The notes beneath the pieces are model-generated. The model saw only the letters and a program-made list of their open reading frames with translations, had not been told where the DNA came from and made no database searches. From positions 34,702,626 to 34,766,625 of the forward strand of contig JAJLRJ010000010.1 of NCBI GenBank assembly GCA_024195265.1: 64,000 nucleotides of DNA, read 5' to 3'. Shown here in pieces: positions 10,567-22,800 of the stretch. The stretch comes from Dendrophyllia cribrosa. Lineage: Eukaryota > Cnidaria > Anthozoa > Scleractinia > Dendrophylliidae. The translations under genes were made by a program, and so were the position numbers. Numbering within the stretch: position 1 is the stretch's first letter; each line of letters begins with the position of its first letter.

Positions 10567-11559
10567 TTTAACCCGATGCCCACTCAGTGAAGGATCTTTG
10601 CTTTTTCAGGGTCTTATAAAACTTGTTCCTGTTACGAACGCGGGGGCGTTTTATAATGCTCGACCGCGCGAGACTCGCCTGAATGTGTATGCATTTTGTC
10701 AGGGTCCTTGTCAGGGCGACACATTCCGTGACATTTTAGAATTATTTCAACAATGTGACCTCCTTGACTATTATGCATTTACTAAAAGGCATAAGATAGG
10801 GCTTTCAAAATATTGTTTTAACTAGAGTGAAACGCTCTCTCGTGCGCCTCAGTTGACGCGAATCGAATTTAGCTGTTGGGTGATACTGTACATGTAGACA
10901 AAAAATGTGAGATTGAACTCATAGAACTGTCATTATCCCTCGAGCTGTTTTAAAACGATATTTAGGATTGAACACGAACCTTGCTTAATTGCGAAACAAT
11001 AACAGTTTGTTTAGTCCCAAATATAAATGTTATGGGTACTTTAAAAAGAGGCATTGTCTTGTCATGTTTTTTAGTATCAATTTGACAAGACAAAAAACAC
11101 ATTTACAAAGTATAAACGAAAACTTCAGAATAATGGGCCAGTTTAGTAGTTTTATCTTAAAACAGCAAAATCAATGCGACATTGGTTCTTTAAAAGCAGT
11201 TATCAATGAACAAATCTGACCGTAACTAAGATGTCTAGCTTGTATATCGTTTAAGAGTAATCTACGTTCCGTAAACTGAAGATCAACGCGATAACAATTG
11301 CATTAGAAGTTGTACTCAGCTTATATATCTATTGAAACTTGTTTTCAATTAGATGTATCTGGATAAATATTATTATAAATAAATATATTAAGAGTTATTT
11401 AGCGGAAAGTTGCGTAATATGCTATATCAGTGAGTCAGTTTCATCATGCGATTGTTTTATTTTTATAGTGTTTGTCACAGTATAAATTAACCTGTGAATG
11501 CGAACATCGGGCGAACCACCCTGGTGGCCGGGGGCGATGTCGTACTTACAATAACAATA

Positions 11560-12020
11560 GCGACCTTCAGATTTGACTACGGGTACGAAATCGAGTACGA
11601 GTACGACTTTGGAATTTCGAGATAATTGTTTGCCCTGAACTATAACTCTTTTCTGTTGCTGACTAACACATAAACAAACGTTAGGGATAAGATTGGTGCG
11701 ATGAGAAATTATATGAGGCACACGAATTTGGTTTGAAAACTCGTACTCGTACTCAATCTCGTACCCGTAGTCCAATCTAAAGGTCGCTAGTAGCGACCTT
11801 CAGATTTGACTACGAGTACGAGATCGAGTACGAGTACGAGTTTTCAAACCAAATTCGTGTGCCTCATATACTTAATTATCACACCAATCGTTTCCCTAAC
11901 GTTTATTTACGTGTTAGTCAGCAACAGGAAGGAGTTAAAGTTCGGTGGATACAATTATCTCGAAATTCCAAAGTCGTACTCGTACTCGATCTCGTACTCG
12001 TAGTCAAATCTGAAGGTCGC
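11560..12020. mobile_element. Two MITEs in head-to-head array with one shared target duplication
   Basis: Element 1 (11560-11787) and element 2 (11793-12020) both have inverted termini GCGACCTTCAGATTTGACTA leading into repeated acgagtacgag motifs. Their interiors are reverse complements (ggcacacgaatttggtttga at ~11716 and its complement near 11843). The pair is flanked by AATAACAATA at 11550-11559 and 12022-12031, so it seems to have inserted as one unit. Confidence 0.7.
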
Positions 12021-12199
12021 TAATAACAATACTTACAATTAGCTTGCAGAACGAACGTGACTCTGCTAGCGCAGGGTATCTAAAATGCTTTGTACAAGTG
12101 AGTGGTAATTTATCGGGCGCACGTATATTCGAGCTTTAGTCGAGCAAAATCACGGTTACTGGCGAGGAAAGACCTACGTACCATCAAGATTTACCTAAG

Positions 12200-12330
12200 A
12201 TGAATTCAAGAAAAATCCCAAAATTTGTTTTGTAAATTATTGAAAAACAAATAGTACCATGCAAAAGTACTGCTGAAGAGGTTTCATTTGAATGGTCACA
12301 TCGTAGGATTTTATCCATAGACTTAAACGT
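12200..12330 (-). repeat. Single-unit copy of the minisatellite-bearing repeat family
   Basis: The reverse complement carries aaaatgaaatttgg-like flank, taccatttgtt and agcagtactttt...gaccattcaaatgaaacctc, the same order as at 50390-50540 and 61841-62810. Confidence 0.55.
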
Positions 12331-12529
12331 CAGAAACACACGACATCTCAAAAATAACTTTTAATCCCAAAGTGTGACTATTCAAGTGAAACTCAGCCTT
12401 CGAGCTGTGTTTTCATTTACTGCTGTTCGTCTCTCGATATTTTGTAACTGAAAAGGCCTGGGTAAATGAATACGTCCCGCTTGGCATAGTCAGATCAGTA
12501 GAAATCCAAAACTAATGATCCCGTTTCGG

Positions 12530-12860
12530 TTAAAATTATTCTACTAGGGATCTGAGAGCAAAAACAAGTGTCTTGGGCTGCACTGATGGCCAGGATGGAA
12601 ATGGATCGCATCTTGAAAAAAATGGGGTATTTTTTTTTTAAAGTTATCACCTCGTGTCTTGGAAAACTAACATTATGGTTGATTCTCTCTTCAAAAATTC
12701 ACTTAATATCTTCCTCTTAGTATTCTTTAGGCATTTCGCGTTTGACAAAGGTACTTAGTTTTAATTTAAGTACGTCAAAATCCCTAGGACACAGCTTCAT
12801 TAAAGGGATTAGGGAATATTCTTGTGCTTGACCAAAATACTCCCAGAACTCTTGAAGGCA
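12530..12860 (+). repeat. Dispersed repeat shared with 60760-60985 and 61415-61505
   Basis: Shared segments include attctactag, ggtcaggat/ggccaggat with gaaatgga, cttgaaaaa, tggaaaact and attcacttgatgtcttcctc. A second block with caaaagtacttagt-taattt recurs near 61430. No gene is seen. Confidence 0.5.
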
Positions 12861-14490
12861 GAACAAACCATAATTATTTTTGTGGGGTTTTTGTGGAGTC
12901 AACAATATCGAAGGCGAAGTTCTTTTTCTGTTTTATTGTCCTAATTATTCATCAATAAGACTGAGAGGATTTCTATAATATAATGTACAATAGATTGCCG
13001 AATCTCAAGCAGTTACCACTCAAAGAATTAATTGTAGAATTGATGATTTCCGCGTATTATTTTATTAACACGCCGTTGGTAAAGTTCAGAAAGTTCGTTT
13101 CCTCCTGTTTTTATCAACGGAGCAAATTGTTATCAGTCCAGTCTAGTCATATTTTTAAGTAAACTTAGTTTTTTTTTATTGTAATCTGTTTTTGTTTTCT
13201 TTTCTCGACTTTCTATGTTATTTTACACTTTGCAATGCTCTAACGATTTGTTGTCATACAAATAAAGCTAATTCTTGTTTGGTTTAGCAGACACGTGGCA
13301 AATGCCTTTCAAAGTTCAAGAATCTATTGGAATCATCGGATGTTTAATATAATGAGTTTAATTATAATGTCTATAATCCTTCTTACAGATAATCCAACCT
13401 ACACTTGAATGGGCGGTGTTGTGTGAATAAAGTGGTCCGTTCCCCGCCCAATTCCAGGCCTGTGGCCGGATAGTGCTGAGTGGAGGGAAGGTGGCGCGCG
13501 AGAGAAAAAAAAACCTGCAAGCGCCGACAGGAGTTAATGCAAATATATCTTTTGGCTCTTCTTCAAAGAATAGAACAATAAGACTTAAAATAAGCGACAT
13601 GTCCTTTACATAGCAGCCCGCAAAATGCGTGTGAGTGGCTTCTAAATGACGGTCCACTTTCACTAAATATCTGAAATATACTAGCTCTCTTGACGAAAGG
13701 TATATATGATTTTTCCCCTTTCTTTTCGCCCTAGAAGGCCTATTCACAGGCTGCTGTGTGCTGGAATATAATGTAAAAAAGCATTATAACGGCCATCCTT
13801 CTTTCATCACCGTTAAAAATGGCCTCGCGTGCCAGACACAAAAAATGATTAGACAGATGCGCGGAATTTGATTGAACTTTCACAGCTAGTTCAATATAAT
13901 CTTTCCTGCCTGCTTTGAAACCTATACTCCATGGCTGACACTCGAGTAGACACGCGTACCGCGCGTGTTTGTGGTTATTCTCGCGCGATAAACCCGTGTG
14001 ATTCGGATGCGCTCTTCAGTTAGAGTTTATACGTACCAACCAGACTGGACGCAATCTTTCATTTATTATGCTTGGCGAGTAAACAACAATCAAAATTTCG
14101 TTTTTAGCACTCTCTTAGTTTTGAAAAGGTCTGAAAACCGCAACAAAATTACTTCCGTTGGTCTTCAAGTGGGTATGGTTAATTAATTGTTAATTGCTGG
14201 ACGGATTATCGGCGCTGGCCGAATAAAGAAGAGTCTCGCTGCAGATTATCTTTACCATAAACAGGGACTCGTGTAAAATCATTCATCGCCCAGTGAAAAA
14301 ATATCGCAGTTTTTGCCAGAATCTAACGATAGCGGAAATGCCTTTGAACATTATGTGGAAATAATCTAAAGGATTTAACGGAATTTAACGGAATATGGAT
14401 TAGAATTAGGAATTAACGAAAAAGTTAAAACCCCTTGCACTGGAATAACGTATCATGAAAACCCCTGCAACTCGGACTTTGAAACAGCTA

Positions 14491-14990
14491 ATAGGACAAT
14501 CACATGACCTTTGTCGGGCATATAGTTTATTTGTGTCCCTCGTAGCATCATTTGCACCCTCGCGGATGCTACTCGGGCCACAAATAAACTATATGCCCTC
14601 CAAAAGTCATGTGATTGTCCTATTATGATCAATATACGCGGCCAAATAAGAAACTGCCTTCGAGAAAACACGCGTGAGTGGCGGGCGATATTGAATATCA
14701 GTGACGGGCTGCGAACGCATTTACGGCCTCCGCGAGGGTGCAAATGATGCTACGAGGGACACAAATAAACTATATGCCCGACAAAAGTCATGTGATTATC
14801 ATTATTATCAATACACAAGGCCAAATCGTACAAATTCATTTAATAAGAAAAAAATGAAACAGGGCCGTAAATGAAACAGGGCCGTAAATGCGTTTGCAGC
14901 CCGTCAAGTTCAATATCGCCCGCCACTCACGCGTTTTCTCGAAGGCAGTTTCTTATTTGGCCGCGTATATTGATAATAATGCACTGTTAC
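14491..14990. mobile_element. Nested large inverted repeats
   Basis: Arms at 14491-14563 and 14731-14802 share gggcatatagtttatttgtg and reverse complement. A second pair, 14632-14728 and 14874-14990, shares gcggccaaataagaaactgc and cactcacgcg blocks. The two palindromes interlock, suggesting a foldback transposon that inserted next to or into a relative. Confidence 0.6.
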
Positions 14991-15211
14991 CTGGAGTGTA
15001 TAAATATAAACGATGAACTTATGTTTCTATATATTTTACTGTCCCTGTTTTTGTTTGGGATAACGGCATGGTGCTTTGTCTTGCAGGGTAAATACTTAAA
15101 ATTCTAGACACATGTTTTGGGACAGATCTGATGTTCCCTCCTCTCTCAATGCTGGTTTTCAAGATTGGATCACAGAATCACAAAATTCAACATTGGGAGG
15201 GGAAAGCGGAC

Positions 15212-15679
15212 CCCGGGGGGGGGGGGGGGGGGGGGGGGGGTACTCCCATATATGAGCTATATAGGTATGTGCCGCTGTGAAGGGTATGGTTTTCAGGCAG
15301 TTTAGTCTAGGATAGGGTATAGTTATCAGAGATTTTTGGTCTAGAATAGGGTATCATTTTCCGCGAAACTGATCAGTTGCGTGAAGAATTTAGTCTAGAC
15401 AAGGTTTACTGGCAAATGGCATTTTAAAATCGGTACGGCGGGCAGTACGGCATTTTTACTGACCCCTGTTTACTAATAACTGTGATAGTGAACGAGTTTC
15501 TGGAAAATAGCGAGTCTGGAATAGGTCTAGGATAGGGTAGGGTTTTTCGGTGTTTAGTCTAGTATAGGGTTGCAAAATGCAGCTTAAATGGTCTAGTATA
15601 GGTTAAGGATCTCAGAGTCCCAGCGGCACACCCCCACCCAAAAATTGGCCGAGTACCCCCCCCCCCCCCCCCCCCCGGG
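15212..15679. mobile_element. G-run-terminated MITE (family A), perfect 8-bp TSD
   Basis: Begins CCC-G(n)-GTACTCCCATATA and ends GAGTACC-C(n)-GGG. AAGCGGAC is directly repeated at 15204-15211 and 15680-15687. The interior matches the copy at 3746-4367: gtctagaatagggtatcat, aaactgatcag, gtctagtatagg, cagcggcacacccccaccc. No coding capacity. Confidence 0.78.
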
Positions 15680-16828
15680 AAGCGGACTAACTGTAAATTG
15701 GAATACGAGTTTCGCATGAGGTGTCCCAACGTAACGTGTCTAGAATTTATAGATCATATCGAATGCCTTCCAAAAGGGATAATGTTACCTATTTTTAGTA
15801 TCTCTTTGAAAAACCAAAACACATATTTGTATAATAATTGCAAAGTAAAGGACAATCTTTCTTTTAATGGCTGGCTGTTTTAAAATAATACGTAAGGGTA
15901 TTTTGGAAATATTTTGTTTATGCAAATTATTTGCTTTATTACTATTTTGCCTAAAAAATTCCTTAAAATTATTTGTGGTTTACTCTTGAAACTTCGTCTG
16001 CAGCTAGTGATACGTGAGTACTACATAATTTGGCAGTTTCATTTTGAAGCGTGACTAGATTTTGAGAAAAACGACATTGTTTAAAACAAAGGGCAATGAG
16101 CTGACGTTGCTACAGTAACCGCTGTCGCTTCGAACCAGTGACACATAAAACTTTCATCTCATTTCATAAACTTGGTGAATTATGGAAGCAATCGAAGCAT
16201 GTCTTCCTTGCGAAATTTTGATTTCAAAACATACACCCGGCCCACGGCAAAAAGAAAAAGAAAAAGAAAAACTGAGTCGAGCCTCCTTAATATGTAATCG
16301 TTTCAATGCATTCATGAGTTTGCCGTTTGGTGATGCAAACATCAAGACCCATTTCGGTCCCCGTTTTTCGTCATAAATTTATATGAACGTGTGGGCCGAG
16401 GCCAGTGGTACAAAGTTAAAAACATAGGAAACATTTTCGGTTTTGGACCAAAAGCTTTCATGATAATTTAAAACTGAGTGACGCGCCTTGTAGCCGTCGG
16501 GTCTTAGTGCGGTCTCCAGTCTCACGGGTTTAAGACGCAACATTTTTCGCCCGTGGTCTAGTAAGGTTCGTTTGCGCATGCTCAAAATCGAAATATTCAT
16601 TGTACTTATGTCTTAAAGAGCAATAAACAAAACCACAGCGTTCATTTGGGGCGTCTTTGGGAGTAACTCGCTTTGTTCATAAGAGTGTTTTCTTATTCTT
16701 AATTCTTATGAAACCTTGCTAAAAAGTTTGAATTTCGGGTCATCACCGATGCTAGGTCTCCTCGATCTCTTGCCAGTTGATAAAACACTATTGGCCAAGT
16801 AGGAGGTGGGCAGTAGTTCAACGACTTT

Positions 16829-19800
16829 TTAAAGAAAAGAGGAGCCACTTTTGGAAAGGTGGAACCTAGAACCAAGTTCTTTTGACTTGTGAATAATTGA
16901 TTTCTTTTGCCCGTCGCTCATTCCTGGTACATTTAAATCCTTGTCTCTGTCAAATGGTCTTCTTTCTACTGGCTTGTTTTTATCTTCTTCCTACAAAAAA
17001 AAAATGGACAATTTTGATTTGAGAAATATCGAGACATTGACTTCATCCAAACAACAAACTTCTGCACACAAAATGCACTTGCTAATACGTATCCAAGTTT
17101 ACCACAAAACTACACAATGGTGCCTTTACATGTGTCACCAATTTTAAGTAAGCAAAAAGTCTATAGCTACCAATGTCCGGGGTGAAAATGAATTGCAACT
17201 CCTGATAAAAATAGGGCTTGCAGGGGTATGCTAAGCCCTCCTCTACCCTTCCCCACTACTAATGCATGTGTGTGCCAATACCTCCTCTACCCAATCCAAC
17301 TATTAATGCAGGGGTATGCTCAGCCCTCCTCTACCTCCCCACTACTAATGCATGAGTGTGCCAATATCTCCTCTACCCAATCCAACTACTAATGCAGGGG
17401 TATGCTAAGCCCTCCTCTACCCTTTCCCACTACTAATGCATGAGTGTGCCAATACCTCCTCTACCCAATCCAACTATTAATGCAGGGGTATGCTCAGCCC
17501 ACCTCTACCTGACCCCACTACATAATGCATGTGTGTGCCAATACCTCCTCTACCCAATCCAACTACTAATGCAGGGGTATTCTCAGCCCTCCTCTACCCT
17601 TTCCCACTACTAATGCATGAGTGTGCCAATACCTTCTCTACCCAATCCAACTATTAATGCAGGGGTATGCTAAGCCCTCCTCTACCTCCCCACTAATAAT
17701 GCATGAGTGTGACAATATCTCCTCTACCCAATCCAACTATTAATGCAGGGGTATGCTCAGCCCACCTCTACCTGACCCCACTACATAATGCATGTGTTTG
17801 CTAATACCTCCTCTACCCAATCCAATTACTAATGCAGGGGAATGCACAGCCCTCCTCCTGACCCTACTCCACTGCTAATGCAGGATTAGTGGTCAAGTGG
17901 TATAATATTAGTACTGCAGTTAACCACAATGATCCAGGAGATACAACAGAATAACTTTACTGTTTACCTTTTGTTTTTCAAGTTTTTTAGTGTGCATATC
18001 CATCAATGATTCACCTCTGTGTCGCTTCTGAGGGACAAAAATTCATGTCATCACTAATATAAGAGTGTTTCTTTTAAGGAATTGGCACCTGATAGTTGTC
18101 TGCAGAAATTTCATGTTTGTAATATTACAGGCTTTAAAAATGATCACCTTTTAAAAACAACAACAGCAAAAAACACTGAAACTAACATTTTCAATCTACA
18201 GATCACCAATAGACCAGTTTAGAATTCGCTATGGTCGCTGAATGAAAGCATTGAAGGCGCATTTTTACAGGGTTAGACTCAACCTGATGTAAAATATTCA
18301 CAAATTCAGGCGAGAAGATGACCTGTTTAGAGCTCTGTCTTTTGTTTAATTTTCAAATTTCACGCACCTTCTGCCGGTATTTATGAATATTTTACATCAG
18401 GTCGAGTCTAACTCTGTATCAATGTGTCATTGGTGTTTGAATTCAGTAGTAATTTTAAATACGAAAATGGCTTATTGGATATTTTAGGGGAAGAGTTGGC
18501 ATAAGAGTTTACACAAAACAAGAATATTTCATTCTTTAGGAATTGATAGTACTGTTATTCACCTCCAGGCATTTTCTTAAATTTTGCATGCAAGTTTTTT
18601 CTCAAAATTAGGCAATATAAAAAAACAGTAACTATTTTGGGCTGGCTAACCACTGGTTTGATCTCAGTGTTGGGAGTGAGTGGGAAGGCGGGATGGGAAA
18701 ATATTTGGCTTGAGGTCCGTGCGCCATGACCAAGAGCCAAATATTTTCCTGCCCGGCCCGACCTAACTTAGCTAATAAGTATTTTATAATATGACTAGAA
18801 AGTACAAAAATATATAGTCGTGCAGTGCGAGGTCACTTGAACTTGAGCGGGGTCGGACGGTTTTTTCTGGACAGGCTCACGTCACCTTGCGATTCTATTT
18901 TCTGTAGGATTGCGTCAGCAGGGCCGTACGGTCATATTATAATGTACCATATTCCTAAACCACAAAAACTGCCATAACAAAAAAACATACAAGTGACATT
19001 TGGACTCTAGGAAAGCAATGTTTATACTGCTACATTTTTTCTTACATTGTAGTGTTCCACTTGGCTGTTCATCTGTTGATCTCTTGCCAGCTCCCATGGA
19101 GTCCTTACAGGGCCATCATCACTGGAACTTCTCTTAGAGCCTTTGTCACCTTCCTTTGACTGCAGGAAAAACAAAAACACATTAATTTTATTCAGGCTTT
19201 CTATTCTTTCTCAGTAACATTTTTACAGGGCTGTTTCAGGCCTTGCAAATTTTCTACAGCTCCAAGTTTGCTACAAAAAAAAAGTGCCTCAAATACTATC
19301 ATTACCACTTGATGCATCTTTGACAGCAGCATTACAGACTGCAAAATTCTTTTAATGACAACAGGGGAGGGGAGGGGAGGGGTTGGGACCAGGGGACCGC
19401 AGCCACCCCTCCCCCTACTAAAACAAAGACTATACCTTTCTGGCCTTGTCAGCAGGAGTGTCAGTCCAAACCGACTGATCCCCTATTTCAAGCGCACGAT
19501 TGCGGAACTTGCGTGGTCCCAGACCTACAAATGACAACACACATGCATCTTCTACAAAATTCGTGCAAGAACCTAGAAGCTAATTCTTGACCACTGATAA
19601 CACCTTCACACTTGGCATTTACTGATACATTATACAGTCAACTCTCTCTTAACGGACACCACTATAAGATGGACACCTGGTATTGGTCCCTGCCATTTTT
19701 CAGTCATTTTACTGTAACTAAACTCTCTATAAGATAGACAACAGACACTCTGAAACAATCAACAGACACTTGAGATGTCCTTTTTTTGTGAAAAATACTT

Positions 19801-22800
19801 CAAAACAGAAATGTAGGTGCTGAATATGACAGCAAATTAACTACGATTTGGGGAAGCAAAATTCGTATAACACGTGACTCCTTGTTTGTTCCAGTTTTGC
19901 TTAAGTAAACGACTTAAAACAAACTTAAAATAAACATGTATTCATTGTGCACAGATTCAGCTTTATTATCTCAGAATAACTGGTGTTGCGTTACCTTGAC
20001 TCTCTATAAGCCAGACACCTCTCTAAGACAGACAGTTGGGGCCAGTCCCGCAGTGTCCATCTACATGTAAGAGAGAGTTGACTGTAACTTTGTTAAAAAG
20101 GGTTCCTCGTGAAATAAAAAATTCCACATTATAGAACTATAAAGATCTCCAAGGATGAGTTTTAAAAGGTCTAGCAAGGTTATTTTAACTCCTTAATACC
20201 CAATATCAATATAGAAATTCTCCTTTCTTGTCCCTATACATAGCAGTGGTAGGAAGAAGTTGTTAAAATATAAGGCCAATTTATCTTGTGTGACCATATC
20301 TTTAATTCTCATGACAATCTGATTGATTAAGCATTGGATATTACAAGGAGAAAATTGATGCTAATCACTACTGGGGCTTAAAGGGATGCACGAGGACGCA
20401 TGCACAAGTTTGTTGAATCAAAACTTGAAAAGTTCAGCCTGAATTTTTCTGGCTGGTGGCAGTGGCCACTGTGGAAAACGCATAAACTCGGGACGGAACA
20501 GGATATTTGAAAAATATCGAGACAGAAAAGGATATTTGAAGTGAGCCTGGTCTGCGCATTCGAGTCCGTGACAGTGTCCCTTTAAAAGGTTGATACATGG
20601 ATGTGAAAGTTCATGTAAAGAATCCAGATTTGATGAGAACTGCACAAGAATCCAAACAAATATTACTGAAGTTACAAAACCACTAACTTACCAAAATTTT
20701 TACTCAAATCTGGAGGCAGCTCTGTCATCCATGCTTCTCTCTTAGGCTTTGTATCTTTCTAAAATATCAAAAAAGGAAAATTTCCACTTGTATATTTACT
20801 ATTTACTGTTGAGTCTAAACATCTGGGTTAGAAAGGTATGAAAAGAATGATTGTTGTTGACATTGATGAGATATATATCAAATACGATGAAGAGTGTTTC
20901 ATCAGGATTTCCAAACACCAAGAAGTGGGTTGAAAAATGAGGCCGACCCAAGCAGAACTTTTACATACAATGCACCTTAATATATTGTTTGTACCTCCTC
21001 ATGATGCAGATTGAAGATTTTAAAAGTATTTAGTTTAGGAACTTACCTTGCCTGACATTTGATCTCTCTTAGCTTGACTGCGAGCCTCTATATCCATTTT
21101 TGTTCTTTCTAGACCAGCATCTATTTCCTGTGGATTTACAATCATATTATAAACATTTTAAATAACCTACATGTATCAATAACAAATTCAATTATTCACC
21201 CTATAGTCAAATCTGTATTAAGCAGACACTTTTGGTGAATGCTGTAGTGTCCACTTAATTATTAAACAAGAGGCTCCAAGCAGGAAACAGGAAGTGTAAA
21301 TGGCAAAGCTATGAACCTGAAGTGCACAATTTAAAATATGCGTGCAAAAATTTGCATGCATCGACAATGTGGAGTAAAGTTTCTTATCTATGGAAACAAC
21401 AAGACAACCCAGACCAGGCCTTGAACGACTGACCTTCGGATCTGAAGTCCAACGTGCTTACCACTACACGACGTACTGTTGTGACCACTGTTCCTCCAGG
21501 GTGTCCACTTAATAGAGGTATTATTTACAGTACATAATGAGATTGATTTACTCCTCAATTCTATAATTCAAAACAGCTTGAACTTTCTTGTGGTACTTAC
21601 TGCACTGGTTGGTGGCCTGGGTCCAATGATATCACCATCACCGTCATCGTCATCATCACTACTACTTTTGTTAGCTGATAACAAATTAAAAAAATAAGCA
21701 TGGTATAACTGAAAGATGAAGAGATGAGATTAGGAAGCATGCTCCTTCATTGCCTGTAGATATTATTACATGAACATGGCAAAACTGCAGAATAAATGCT
21801 TTTTCCCTGGACTAAATACTCTGCAATTTTCAGGGGTGTGCGCTGCTGGGACTCTGAAACCCTTACCATATACCAGACCATACTCAGCTGCATTGTGCTA
21901 AACCCTATTCTAGAGTAGACACCAAAATTCCCTACCCTATCTCAGACTAGTTTATGCAAGGCTCTTTCACTTTCCTTCTCTGGAGTAAATAATTCTTTAT
22001 ACCACTGATCTGTTTTTCTGGTAAATGATGCAGTATTCTAGACCAAAACTTTACACTGGCTCATACACATATAGCTTACAATAGGAGAGAACCCCCACTA
22101 CTCTGCAGTTCCATGCCACGAGAAGTGGTTACAATAAACATTTCAGAAATATTTAATTCTACATTCACGGTTTTGTTAGCTGCACTGTAATAAGCTATCA
22201 TATTTCGAAACAAATCATTTGCTGCTGCAGTGATAGGAGATACTGTACATGTAGGTAAGTTGCGGTTCAAATTTTTCTTTGGTTTAAAATTTATGAAACC
22301 GGTTTGATTTGTGTTTTCCTTTGTCTCTTATTATGGAAATAAACCTGAGACACAGGGAAAAAAATCAAACTGATTTCAAAGTTTTAAAACCCAAAAAAAT
22401 TGTTTGTCCTGATGTCTTATATATGACAGTACCCCTCCCCCCCCCCCACCATGTGTTATCTGTACTATAATAACATATTTTAGTATATATTTTTTTTATT
22501 TTTTTTATTATTCTTACATTAACTTACAATTTACTACTGAATTAGGAAAACACATTACGATACCTAACTTTACGTTACAGTGGACGAAAGTTTAAAAAAA
22601 ACAGTAGATTCCAGCAGTGCAAAAGTAATTAAACACAAGCTTATACAATCGTTCGTTCAATATCTATTAACGGCTTCCATTTTTCACTGTGGATTGTAAG
22701 TTTGTTGTTCTTTTTTGCAATTGCTCGTTCAATACATTATATGTACTTTAATTTATTAGTGACATGAGACAGTAGCGGTAATGATAGTTTTAAACGATTT

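Noticed and set aside
21345..21482. Functional tRNA gene
   Set aside because: A and B boxes are recognisable but degenerate and no acceptor stem pairs; it looks like a SINE.
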